Of a DNA stretch of 5,005 nt, positions 1 to 4,930 are shown in pieces. Positions within the stretch are counted from its first letter, which is position 1. Each line of letters starts with the position of its first letter. The notes beneath the pieces are model-generated. The model was not told the origin of the DNA. It searched no databases and was given only the letters and a program-made list of their open reading frames with translations. Both the position numbers and the translations under genes were made by a program. Source of the DNA: an uncultured Polaribacter sp. (lineage in GTDB: Bacteria > Bacteroidota > Bacteroidia > Flavobacteriales > Flavobacteriaceae); the NCBI GenBank assembly GCA_937936695.1, contig CALHCK010000245.1:1-5005 (forward strand), read 5' to 3'.

Positions 1-953
1 CCAGCACCTTCGTAATTTTTTGCTTTTGTGTTTGATAAAACAATTGCTACTAACGTAGATATACTTATCAACCAAAAAAAACTAGAACTTAAAAAAGAAA
101 AAATATTTTGCCATGTTTTAGAAGAAATATTAGCAACAAAATCAGCAAAAAATACGCTTAAATGTTTTGAAGCAAAATGACCGAAACCAACTGTACCAAA
201 TGCAATTGCTAACATAATTATAAAATCGGATACGGTAGGATTTCGTTTAATTTTTTGAGAAAAAGAGCTAACCTTATCTTTTAACTGTTCTATGGCAGTA
301 GTATCTGCTTTTAGCCATTTATCAATTTTATCTTTTTTACCAATACCTATTAATAAAATAGCCATCCAAATATTAGCAATTACAATATCTACAATTACCA
401 TTCCTCCATATTTTGCAGGATTGTATTTATAAATTTCTAGCATAGCCGTTTGGTTAGCACCACCACCAATCCAACTACCAGCAAGGGTAGATAAGCCTCT
501 CCAAACTGCATTAAAATCTGAGCCACCAACAGTTTCTGGAGAGAAAATAGAAATTAGTAAAATAGCAATAGGTCCTCCTACAATAATACCAACAGTACCA
601 GTAAAAAATATAATTAAAGCTTTAGAACCTAAATTAAAAATAGCTTTTAAATTAATACTTAATGTCATTAAAACCAATGCAGCTGGTAATAAAAACCTGC
701 TAGCCACATAATATAAGTTAGATTTTGTTTTTACAATAGCTCCTACATTATTTATAGTTTCCCATTCGGGAGATATAATGCCAAAAGTGGTTAAAAGAGC
801 AGGTATAAAATATGCTAAAAATAAACCAGGAATTACTTTATAAAATTTTTGCCAGAAGGCAGATTTTATATTTTCTGTGTAAAAAATAAAACCTAAAGAA
901 AGCATTAAAAGACCAAAAATAATAGCATCATTTGTAAAAATTGGAGCTTGCAT
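1..953 (-). CDS. DUF819 family multi-pass inner-membrane protein, C-terminus cut by window edge
   Basis: The frame is open from an ATG at 953-951 to the window edge, giving 317 residues. DUF819 (YjcL-like) proteins are usually about 400 residues, so the C-terminal part lies outside. The start reads MQAPIFTNDAIIFGLLML, typical of the Bacteroidota form of the family. Hydrophobic segments are seen at about residues 9-25, 39-58, 86-103, 111-136, 183-205, 242-257 and 290-307, so it is an integral cytoplasmic-membrane protein. A glycine-rich motif SWIGGGANQTAM lies at 160-171 between two membrane segments and resembles the conserved core of the family. A charged, mostly hydrophilic stretch at about 206-240 is probably a cytoplasmic loop. 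DUF819 has no established substrate; transport is only inferred from topology. The start lies four bases after the stop of the DUF2490 gene, so the two are almost certainly cotranscribed. No Shine-Dalgarno sequence is visible. Family call is confident, function unknown. Confidence 0.9.
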   Translation of the reverse strand, partial: MQAPIFTNDAIIFGLLMLSLGFIFYTENIKSAFWQKFYKVIPGLFLAYFIPALLTTFGIISPEWETINNVGAIVKTKSNLYYVASRFLLPAALVLMTLSINLKAIFNLGSKALIIFFTGTVGIIVGGPIAILLISIFSPETVGGSDFNAVWRGLSTLAGSWIGGGANQTAMLEIYKYNPAKYGGMVIVDIVIANIWMAILLIGIGKKDKIDKWLKADTTAIEQLKDKVSSFSQKIKRNPTVSDFIIMLAIAFGTVGFGHFASKHLSVFFADFVANISSKTWQNIFSFLSSSFFWLISISTLVAIVLSNTKAKNYEGA

Positions 954-957
954 AGAT

Positions 958-1629
958 TTAGGATATTTTTTTTATGTGATTGGTATTAACGAGTATGCCT
1001 AATTGAAGCCTATTAATAGTATTGGTAGAAGATTTTATGTTTAAATATCCTACTTTTAATTTAAAATTTTTGTTAATTTTTCTAATAATACCAGTACCAA
1101 TTCTATTTTGTCCAAAGCTTTTAGTAGCAAATTTTATAAACGTTTCATTAAAAGCATAAGCTTTCCATTTTTTAAAAATTGGGTATTTAAAAAATAAACC
1201 ATAACGAATTCTATGTTTTGTTTTCTTTGTAGTATTTTGTTTTGTAAAACGTTGTGCAAGACGCACACGATGTTTTAGAGACAATTTTTTTAAAGAACCT
1301 TTTATATTTAAATCTTGATATAATCTATATTCTTTAAGATTAAAACCAGCAGATTTGTAGGTGTTGTCAGTAACAGAATAAACACCTCCCAGTGTAGTGT
1401 TTATTTTTTTATGAAAAGAATAGTTTAAGCCAGTTCTATATACTTCTTGTTGGTAAGTGTCTCCAAAATCAAAATACCTAAAATGTACACTTGTTTTTAA
1501 AGCTATTTTTTTCGATACTTCATGAGTTCCGTTGTACATGTACCAAGTACCAAGTTTGTTTTTAGGACTTTGAGCTTGTAGATTAAAACATAAAAAACAA
1601 AAAGACAGTAGGTAGGTTAATTTTTGCAT
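958..1629 (-). CDS. DUF2490 family outer-membrane beta-barrel protein
   Basis: The 223-residue product begins with a signal peptide: MQK, a hydrophobic core at about 5-16, and a likely cleavage after LQAQ (residue 20), the usual Bacteroidota ending. The mature protein alternates short amphipathic strands with turns, as in a small outer-membrane barrel. Motifs matching DUF2490 are EYRLYQD (100-106), HRVRLAQRF (120-128), RIRYGLFFKYP (140-150), NETFI (161-165) and QNRIGTGI (174-181). Length is normal for the family. The last nine residues (NTNHIKKIS) form a polar tail rather than the C-terminal aromatic residue common in barrel proteins, which is slightly odd. The gene is the first of a two-gene unit with the DUF819 gene four bases downstream. 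DUF2490 proteins are predicted porin-like or structural barrels with no proven role, so nothing is claimed beyond location. The ATG at 1629 is favoured because the signal peptide starts directly there. Confidence 0.88.
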   Translation of the reverse strand: MQKLTYLLSFCFLCFNLQAQSPKNKLGTWYMYNGTHEVSKKIALKTSVHFRYFDFGDTYQQEVYRTGLNYSFHKKINTTLGGVYSVTDNTYKSAGFNLKEYRLYQDLNIKGSLKKLSLKHRVRLAQRFTKQNTTKKTKHRIRYGLFFKYPIFKKWKAYAFNETFIKFATKSFGQNRIGTGIIRKINKNFKLKVGYLNIKSSTNTINRLQLGILVNTNHIKKIS

Positions 1630-1649
1630 AGAAAATTAAAATAAAACCA

Positions 1650-1675
1650 CAATATACAAAATAGAAAAGGCTCAA
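1650..1675 (-). promoter_or_regulatory. weak candidate promoter for the DUF2490-DUF819 pair
   Basis: On the minus strand, TATATTG (1656-1650) resembles the Bacteroidota -7 box TAnnTTTG with one T missing. A TTG (1675-1673) lies 16 bases upstream, slightly short for the usual 17-23 base spacing. The box ends about 20 bases before the DUF2490 start codon. No terminator is seen after the Arc-type gene, so read-through from the SPFH operon is an equally possible source of transcription. Confidence 0.3.
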
Positions 1676-1703
1676 TGCTTACTATGTGTTTTTTTAACAA
1701 ATA

Positions 1704-1871
1704 TTAGTCTTTATCTTTGTTTTTAGGTTCTCTTTTAGCCTGTTTTAAAGCTTGCATAAGCATCCATTCTATCTGCCCGTTGGTAGAACGAAATTCGTCT
1801 GAAGCCCATTTTTCTATAGACTTTAACATTTCTTCGTTTATTCGTAATGCAAATGCTTTCTTTTTAGCCAT
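1704..1871 (-). CDS. Arc-type ribbon-helix-helix DNA-binding protein (55 aa)
   Basis: An ATG at 1871-1869 opens 55 codons ending in TAA at 1706-1704. The product starts MAKKKAFALRINEEML. It has the compact ribbon-helix-helix layout: a basic N-terminus with a beta strand (about residues 5-11, KAFALRI), helix A (about 13-26, EEMLKSIEKWASDE), a turn at FRSTNG (27-32) and helix B (about 32-47, GQIEWMLMQALKQAKR), then a charged tail. This is the size and fold of Arc/MetJ-class dimeric repressors, in which the strand contacts the DNA major groove. The wording KWASDEFRSTNGQIEWML is characteristic of small Arc-family proteins that I recall next to SPFH genes in several phyla. It is the last gene of the SPFH operon and starts two bases after the preceding stop. 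Autoregulation of the operon is inferred, not shown. A membrane-linked or non-DNA role is also possible. Confidence 0.88.
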   Translation of the reverse strand: MAKKKAFALRINEEMLKSIEKWASDEFRSTNGQIEWMLMQALKQAKREPKNKDKD

Positions 1872-1873
1872 TT

Positions 1874-2044
1874 TTAGTTTTTTGTAAGATTGTCTTTTAA
1901 AATAAACCTTGTTGTAGCTGTAGAATTATTTTTTATATTCTTTATTAATTTATGCAAAAATAGCTTATTTGTATGTTGTTTTTGTGTTACAGAAAAAGAA
2001 ATACTTAAAGTGTACAAAAAAATATAAAGTAAAAATTTAATCAT
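1874..2044 (-). CDS. small exported or membrane-anchored hypothetical protein (56 aa)
   Basis: I do not recognise a family. The ATG at 2044-2042 overlaps the stop of the upstream PH-like gene by eight bases, the layout of translational coupling, so this start is chosen over an in-frame ATG 33 bases further upstream inside the neighbour (2077), which would add residues before the signal sequence. The 56-residue product has MIK followed by a hydrophobic stretch at about 4-18 (FLLYIFLYTLSISFS). This is either a signal peptide, with possible cleavage near residue 18-21, or a single membrane anchor. The remaining 35 or so residues are polar and basic, rich in Lys, Asn and Thr, with no cysteine. 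The stop lies two bases before the Arc-type gene. Tight packing on both sides argues that it is a real member of the operon. A periplasmic peptide or a small membrane partner of the SPFH protein are the two readings I would consider. Confidence 0.65.
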   Translation of the reverse strand: MIKFLLYIFLYTLSISFSVTQKQHTNKLFLHKLIKNIKNNSTATTRFILKDNLTKN

Positions 2045-2543
2045 TTTTAGTAGCATTAAAATATGTTTGTAAAACACTATTTATTTGAAATTCTTTTAAG
2101 GTGCCAATAAGTATTTTTGACTTATTTTTTAAGATTAACTGAATTCCTATATCTCCAGAAACTGTAATAGATTTTCCTTTTCCTGTTTTCCAAAATAAAC
2201 CATTTTTTAAACCCCAGCCACCATAATCATTAATGGCGTCGTATTTTTTAATATAAACCGATTTAATTTCTAACCATTTAATGGTTTTCATAGAAAAATG
2301 GAAAGGGAAAAATTGATAATGTATTCCTATTTCATCTATTCTTGTTGTTAATTTAAATAAGAACATCAAACAACCACAGGCTACAACTAATGCAGTTGTA
2401 AAAATAAATGTATAGGTTGTCATTCCAGAAAAAGCATTTAAATATTTTTTAGTTATTAAAGTAATAGGTACTACCATACTAAAAATAGTAATAACAATAA
2501 TCCAAGTTTGTGTAAAACGTTGTTCTTCTTTAAAAACCTTCAT
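2037..2543 (-). CDS. two-TM membrane protein with PH-like C-terminal domain
   Basis: The 168-residue product starts with a short charged segment (MKVFKEEQRFTQ), then two hydrophobic helices at about 12-31 and 42-63, then a soluble domain from about 68 to 165. That domain has the alternating strand pattern of bacterial PH-like domains: RIDEIGIHYQFFPF (68-81), KTIKWLEIKSVYIKKYD (86-102), the glycine-rich DYGGWGLK (106-113), then VSGDIGIQLILKNKSKILIGT (128-148) and a final helix EFQINSVLQTYF (151-162). The order strand - GGWGL - GIQL - ILIGT - helix is what I associate with small membrane-anchored PH-like proteins of unknown function. With both TM segments N-terminal, the PH-like domain is probably cytoplasmic, facing the same side as an SPFH oligomer could. 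It starts three bases after the DUF4177 stop, and its own stop overlaps the next start. Ligand and partner are unknown. Confidence 0.82.
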   Translation of the reverse strand: MKVFKEEQRFTQTWIIVITIFSMVVPITLITKKYLNAFSGMTTYTFIFTTALVVACGCLMFLFKLTTRIDEIGIHYQFFPFHFSMKTIKWLEIKSVYIKKYDAINDYGGWGLKNGLFWKTGKGKSITVSGDIGIQLILKNKSKILIGTLKEFQINSVLQTYFNATKND

Positions 2544-2546
2544 GTA

Positions 2547-2708
2547 TTAACGGTTTTTATCTCTTTCTAAAATTAAACAAGACTGCCCATAAGGAATATC
2601 AACATACCTCCAACCATCAAGAGCGTATTGGTTAATAATGTCTTCTATTTTCTGTGCTCTTTTTGTAAGACTTAAGAAGCCTAGTTCAACTACTTTATAT
2701 TCTTTCAT
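2547..2708 (-). CDS. DUF4177 domain small protein (53 aa)
   Basis: An ATG at 2708-2706 opens 53 codons ending in TAA at 2549-2547. The start is MKEYKVVELGFLSLTKRAQK. The rest carries the DUF4177 signature: a first strand (EYKVVEL), a helix with polar residues (about 16-30, ending IINQYALDGWRYVDI) and a last strand with LILERDKN. The central motif of an alanine or leucine, then DGW and a hydrophobic strand, is the hallmark of this family of about 50-60 residue proteins. There is no signal peptide or membrane segment, so it is cytoplasmic. A single cysteine lies at residue 43 (GQSCLI). The domain has no assigned biochemical role; it is often found as a small accessory gene. Here it is the second gene of the SPFH operon, 53 bases after the SPFH stop and three bases before the PH-like gene. 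Confidence 0.88.
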   Translation of the reverse strand: MKEYKVVELGFLSLTKRAQKIEDIINQYALDGWRYVDIPYGQSCLILERDKNR

Positions 2709-2761
2709 TATCTTAGTTTTTTATTAAATAGTAATTAAAAAAATGTTTTAAAAGCAATTTT

Positions 2762-3622
2762 TTAGTGATTTAACGTTCCTGTATTTAGCACAGGAGAAGC
2801 TTCTTTATCTCCACATAAAATAACCATTAAATTACTAACCATTGCAGCTTTACGTTCTTCATCTAAATCTACAATTTCTTTTTTGCTTAACTCTTCTAGT
2901 GCCATTTCTACCATGCTAACTGCACCCTCTACAATTTTATGTCTGGCAGCTACAATTGCTGTAGCTTGTTGCCTTTTTAGCATAGAAGAAGCTATTTCTT
3001 GTGCGTATGCTAAATAGCCTATTCTAGCTTCTAAAACAGCGATTCCTGCAATAGATAAACGTTCTTCAATTTCTTTTTCTAAAGCATTAGATACTTCATT
3101 TACACTAGATCTAAGTGTAATTTCTTCGTCATGTCCATCATCGGCAAAATTATCGTATGGGTACATACTAGCTAGTTTTCTAACGGCAGCATCTGTTTGT
3201 ACTCTTACAAAATTTTCATAATTATCAACATCAAAAGCAGCTTTGTAAGTATTTGTTACTTTCCAAACTAAAATAGTCGATATCATAATTGGGTTACCTA
3301 ACTTATCATTAACCTTTAAACGCTCACTATCAAAATTACAAGCTCTTAAAGAAATAGTCTTTTTTTTGAAGAACGGATTTGCCCAATAAAGTCCATTTTC
3401 TTTAATGGTACCAACGTATTTACCAAAAAGTAAAATAACTTTAGAAGTGTTAGGATTTACTAGGATAAAACCAAAAAAACCGATAAAGCCTAAAAAGGTT
3501 GGAAGTAAATAAAAAGAACTTTTTTGATAGATTATTAAAGCAATACCTCCAAAAAATAAAGAGAATACTATTACAAGCATTAAATAGCCATTTGCAGGTT
3601 TAATTATTTTTTCTGATTTCAT
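2762..3622 (-). CDS. SPFH-domain (band 7, prohibitin-like) membrane protein
   Basis: The 286-residue product has two adjacent hydrophobic helices at about 13-32 and 37-56. These are followed by an SPFH domain from about 58 to 205: KVILLFGKYVGTIKENGLYWANPF (61-84), KVTNTYKAAFDVDNYENFV (121-139), and the terminal strand AVLEARIGYLAYAQEIASSMLKRQQA (195-220). A long C-terminal helix rich in Ala, Glu and Lys (about 216-262, with EGAVSMVEMALEELSKKEIV) is suited to oligomerisation. The ending CGDKEASPVLNTGTL is typical of a distinct SPFH subgroup that I recall beside small Arc-type genes. Members of the superfamily form large membrane-bound rings or microdomains and often hold proteases or channels, but this subgroup has no established function. 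No NfeD-type or FtsH-type partner is nearby. The gene is first in a five-gene operon behind a clear -7 box. Which side of the membrane the SPFH domain faces cannot be settled from the hairpin-like N-terminus, but with two TM helices it is probably cytoplasmic. Confidence 0.93.
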   Translation of the reverse strand: MKSEKIIKPANGYLMLVIVFSLFFGGIALIIYQKSSFYLLPTFLGFIGFFGFILVNPNTSKVILLFGKYVGTIKENGLYWANPFFKKKTISLRACNFDSERLKVNDKLGNPIMISTILVWKVTNTYKAAFDVDNYENFVRVQTDAAVRKLASMYPYDNFADDGHDEEITLRSSVNEVSNALEKEIEERLSIAGIAVLEARIGYLAYAQEIASSMLKRQQATAIVAARHKIVEGAVSMVEMALEELSKKEIVDLDEERKAAMVSNLMVILCGDKEASPVLNTGTLNH

Positions 3623-3636
3623 ATAATAAGTTTTTT

Positions 3637-3655
3637 TGATATTAAAATGATATCA
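3637..3655. promoter_or_regulatory. inverted repeat in the SPFH operon leader, candidate operator
   Basis: TGATAT (3637-3642) and ATATCA (3650-3655) form perfect six-base arms around a seven-base spacer. The dyad abuts the -7 box and covers the expected transcription start. A protein bound here would block initiation, so it is a candidate operator. The ribbon-helix-helix protein encoded at the end of the same operon is the natural candidate ligand, but this is inference, and AT-rich sequence yields short dyads by chance. Confidence 0.4.
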
Positions 3656-3663
3656 CAAATATA
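3656..3663 (-). promoter_or_regulatory. -7 box of the SPFH operon promoter
   Basis: Read on the minus strand the box is TATATTTG, an exact match to the Bacteroidota -7 consensus TAnnTTTG. It lies 33 bases before the SPFH start codon, which leaves a leader of about 25-30 bases. I do not find a TTG at the expected -33 distance; the upstream stretch is almost pure A and T. The box is therefore supported by its own match and position only. Confidence 0.6.
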
Positions 3664-3738
3664 TTATTTTATTTTAATAATGTTTAGATTTTTTAATAAT
3701 TTTTTTAGAAAGAACATCCTTTATTTATAAAAGTAAAA

Positions 3739-3784
3739 TCCCATCAAAAAAAACGTAGTTAATAGCGTTTTTTATTTGATGGGA
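3739..3784 (-). terminator. hairpin terminator after the epimerase remnant
   Basis: TCCCATCAAA at the left pairs with TTTGATGGGA at the right. The inner A-run pairs with the T-rich run ending at 3777 with small bulges, a CG/CG closure follows, and the loop is about ten bases. On the minus strand the hairpin begins 24 bases after the stop at 3808 and is followed by ATTTTACTTTTA, a T-rich tail. It thus ends transcription coming from the HxlR-VOC side and insulates the SPFH promoter. The A-run before the stem on the other strand could make it work in both directions. Confidence 0.75.
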
Positions 3785-3807
3785 GCTTATAAAAAGTAAA
3801 AAAGCAA

Positions 3808-4023
3808 TTATTTTTGCCAATCTTCTTTTAAATAAATAAAAGCATCTTCTAAAGCTTTTCTAGAAGGTTTTGGATTAAAATCTAAATTTTTTATAGAGTT
3901 GTTTATGTTGTAATCTTGTTTTAAATCATAAAACATATTTAAATAAAGCTTTTGTAATAAAGGCTCTTTTCCGGAAATAGCATCCAAATTTCCATTATTT
4001 GGATAATGGTATAAAATAAAAAT
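3808..4023 (-). pseudogene. C-terminal remnant of an NAD-dependent epimerase/dehydratase-like gene
   Basis: A frame with TAA at 3810-3808 is open for 71 codons back to an in-frame TAA at 4026-4024. It has no ATG until residue 30, so it cannot be a normal gene of its own. Its protein text includes SGKEPLLQK (17-25), MFYDLKQ (30-36), KNLDFNPKPSRKALEDAF (45-62) and YLKEDWQK at the end. This order is what I associate with the C-terminal end of extended short-chain dehydrogenases acting on nucleotide sugars or dihydroflavonol-like substrates: G-K-x-P-L-L-T/Q-K, a helix with (Y/F)D and K, then L-x-F-x-P-x-P, then the final helix with A-L-x-D. The N-terminal Rossmann part, with its GxxGxxG and YxxxK motifs, is absent. 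The gene's terminator is still in place. The most likely history is a deletion that removed the first three quarters of the gene. The assignment is by eye and moderately sure. Confidence 0.55.
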
Positions 4024-4115
4024 TTAGGCACTTTTTTTGAGGATTTTTAAATGAAGTTCAGAGTAAACTTCTGAAGCTATTTTTATAGTTGCTTGTAAAT
4101 AAAAAAGGATAAAAA
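4024..4115. other. noncoding stretch between VOC gene and epimerase remnant
   Basis: No gene is supported here. On the minus strand one frame is open across it (about 28 codons including SEVYSELHLKILKKSA) but it has no start codon and matches nothing I know. A short dyad, TTCAGA (4057-4062) with TCTGAA (4070-4075) and a seven-base loop, lies about 40 bases after the VOC stop. It lacks a following T-run and is a poor terminator. The segment may be residue from the event that truncated the epimerase gene. Confidence 0.4.
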
Positions 4116-4511
4116 TTATTTTTTTTGCTGTATGGGAGTGCAAATTTCTATTAAAAATCCATTATTATCTAAAAGATACCCTACCTTTTGTCCCCAAGGT
4201 TTTTCTACTATAGGTTCATAAATAGTAGCTCCAAATTGTATTGCTTTTTTAAAATCTAGATTAATATTCTCTGATGTAAAAGCCAATTCTATTCCAAAAG
4301 GTTTATTATTATTATTTTTTACAAAACCATTTTTTAGATTCGTATTTGCTAACTCTATTGTAGCAAAAGCAATAGTTGTTTCTCCAGAAATCAACTCACC
4401 ATAATCGTTTTCTGGAGTTATAAATTTTTTCTTAAATCCAAAAGCATTTTCATAAAAGCTAATAGTTTCAGGTACATTATTTACGTAGATAATTGTGTAA
4501 GCGTATTTCAC
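4116..4511 (-). CDS. VOC family (glyoxalase/bleomycin resistance/dioxygenase fold) protein
   Basis: The 131-residue product is a single chain with two beta-alpha-beta-beta-beta modules: MKYAYTIIYVNNVPETISFYENAFGFKKKF (1-30), a middle part with YGELISGETTIAFAT (37-51), then KPFGIELAFTSENI (70-83) and a second helix, ending with the family hallmark GYLLDNNGFLIEICTP (111-126). Acidic residues at E39, E75 and E122 sit where metal ligands are found in the superfamily, but the usual N-terminal His position is Tyr5 and no His occurs in the whole protein, so a classical glyoxalase I metal site is unlikely. The start codon is GTG at 4511-4509. It is decided by an in-frame TAA four codons upstream and the absence of any internal methionine. 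The gene follows the HxlR gene by nine bases, so the pair is cotranscribed. Substrate is unknown; binding or detoxifying a small electrophile or antibiotic is a guess from context. Confidence 0.9.
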   Translation of the reverse strand: MKYAYTIIYVNNVPETISFYENAFGFKKKFITPENDYGELISGETTIAFATIELANTNLKNGFVKNNNNKPFGIELAFTSENINLDFKKAIQFGATIYEPIVEKPWGQKVGYLLDNNGFLIEICTPIQQKK

Positions 4512-4520
4512 TTTTTTGGG

Positions 4521-4862
4521 TTATAAATTACTGTTATTTTTAATTAATTCTGTACCAAAAATTTTTATTTGATCTATAATGGGTAAAATTTTTAAACCAT
4601 CTTTGGTTAAAGAGTATTCTACTTTAGGCGGAATTTCTTTATAGGCTTTACGATTTAAAATGCCTGTGTTAGTTAGTTTTTTTAGTTCTTGAATCAGCAT
4701 TTTTTCACTAATAGTGGGTATCAACCTTTTTAGCTCTCCAAACCTTCTTTTTTCATTTCCAATACTAAAAATTATAAGCATACTCCATTTACCACCTATA
4801 ATAGCCAATGCAGTACTTACCGGACAGGTATCTTTTTTTAAGATTTTTTTATTTTCAATCAT
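4521..4862 (-). CDS. HxlR-family winged-helix transcriptional regulator
   Basis: The 113-residue product has the full HxlR layout: CPVSTALAIIGGKWSMLIIF (13-32), RRFGELKRLIP (39-49), the recognition helix ISEKMLIQELKKL (51-63), and the wing GILNRKAYKEIPPKVEYSLT (67-86) followed by the dimer helix KDGLKILPIIDQIKIFG (87-103). Cys13 just before the first helix is the conserved cysteine that in characterised members (YodB, HypR types) senses electrophiles or disulfide stress by thiol modification. It is the only cysteine here, so sensing, if it occurs, would need alkylation, a mixed disulfide or a link between subunits. The gene leads a two-gene unit with the VOC gene and faces a plus-strand gene 115 bases away, the classical arrangement for an HxlR repressor controlling itself and a divergent oxidoreductase. 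Start ATG at 4862 gives a normal-length product. Confidence 0.92.
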   Translation of the reverse strand: MIENKKILKKDTCPVSTALAIIGGKWSMLIIFSIGNEKRRFGELKRLIPTISEKMLIQELKKLTNTGILNRKAYKEIPPKVEYSLTKDGLKILPIIDQIKIFGTELIKNNSNL

Positions 4863-4897
4863 TTGATTATCAGTATTACATACCTTTAGGTTATTAC

Positions 4898-4929
4898 CTT
4901 ACTTTTGTGTAAGTACTTTCTAAAAGTAC
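4898..4929. promoter_or_regulatory. candidate HxlR operator, two adjacent dyads
   Basis: GTACTTT (4913-4919) and AAAGTAC (4923-4929) form perfect seven-base arms around CTA. CTTAC (4898-4902) and GTAAG (4909-4913) form a second dyad with a six-base centre, touching the first. Seen as half-sites, TACTTT occurs at 4900 and 4914 in the same direction and inverted at 4923. The site lies between the candidate HxlR promoter and the HxlR start, where bound repressor would block transcription. Assignment to the HxlR product is inferred from adjacency. Confidence 0.6.
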
Positions 4930-4930
4930 A

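Noticed and set aside
1704..1871. Arc-type gene as an antitoxin of a toxin-antitoxin pair
   Set aside because: RHH proteins are often antitoxins, but no toxin-like partner (RelE, PIN, Fic or similar) is adjacent. The upstream small gene has an export signal and the operon context is SPFH.
1874..2077. Longer 67-residue form of the small exported protein starting at the ATG at 2077
   Set aside because: It would begin inside the PH-like gene and put eleven residues (MFYKHILMLLK) before the signal sequence. The ATG at 2044 overlaps the upstream stop in the standard coupling arrangement and starts right at the hydrophobic segment.
3623..3738. Possible -33 element or second promoter upstream of the SPFH operon
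   Set aside because: The stretch is nearly all A and T, and no TTG lies at a suitable distance from the TATATTTG box, so a full promoter cannot be drawn.
4057..4075. Dyad TTCAGA-N7-TCTGAA as terminator of the HxlR-VOC operon
   Set aside because: The stem is only six pairs and no T-run follows on the minus strand. The hairpin at 3739-3784 is a far better terminator.
4024..4108. Open minus-strand frame of about 28 codons containing SEVYSELHLKILKKSA
   Set aside because: It has no start codon, is very short, matches nothing I recognise and would need a frameshift in the A-run at the VOC end to be joined to a gene. VOC proteins normally end where this one does.
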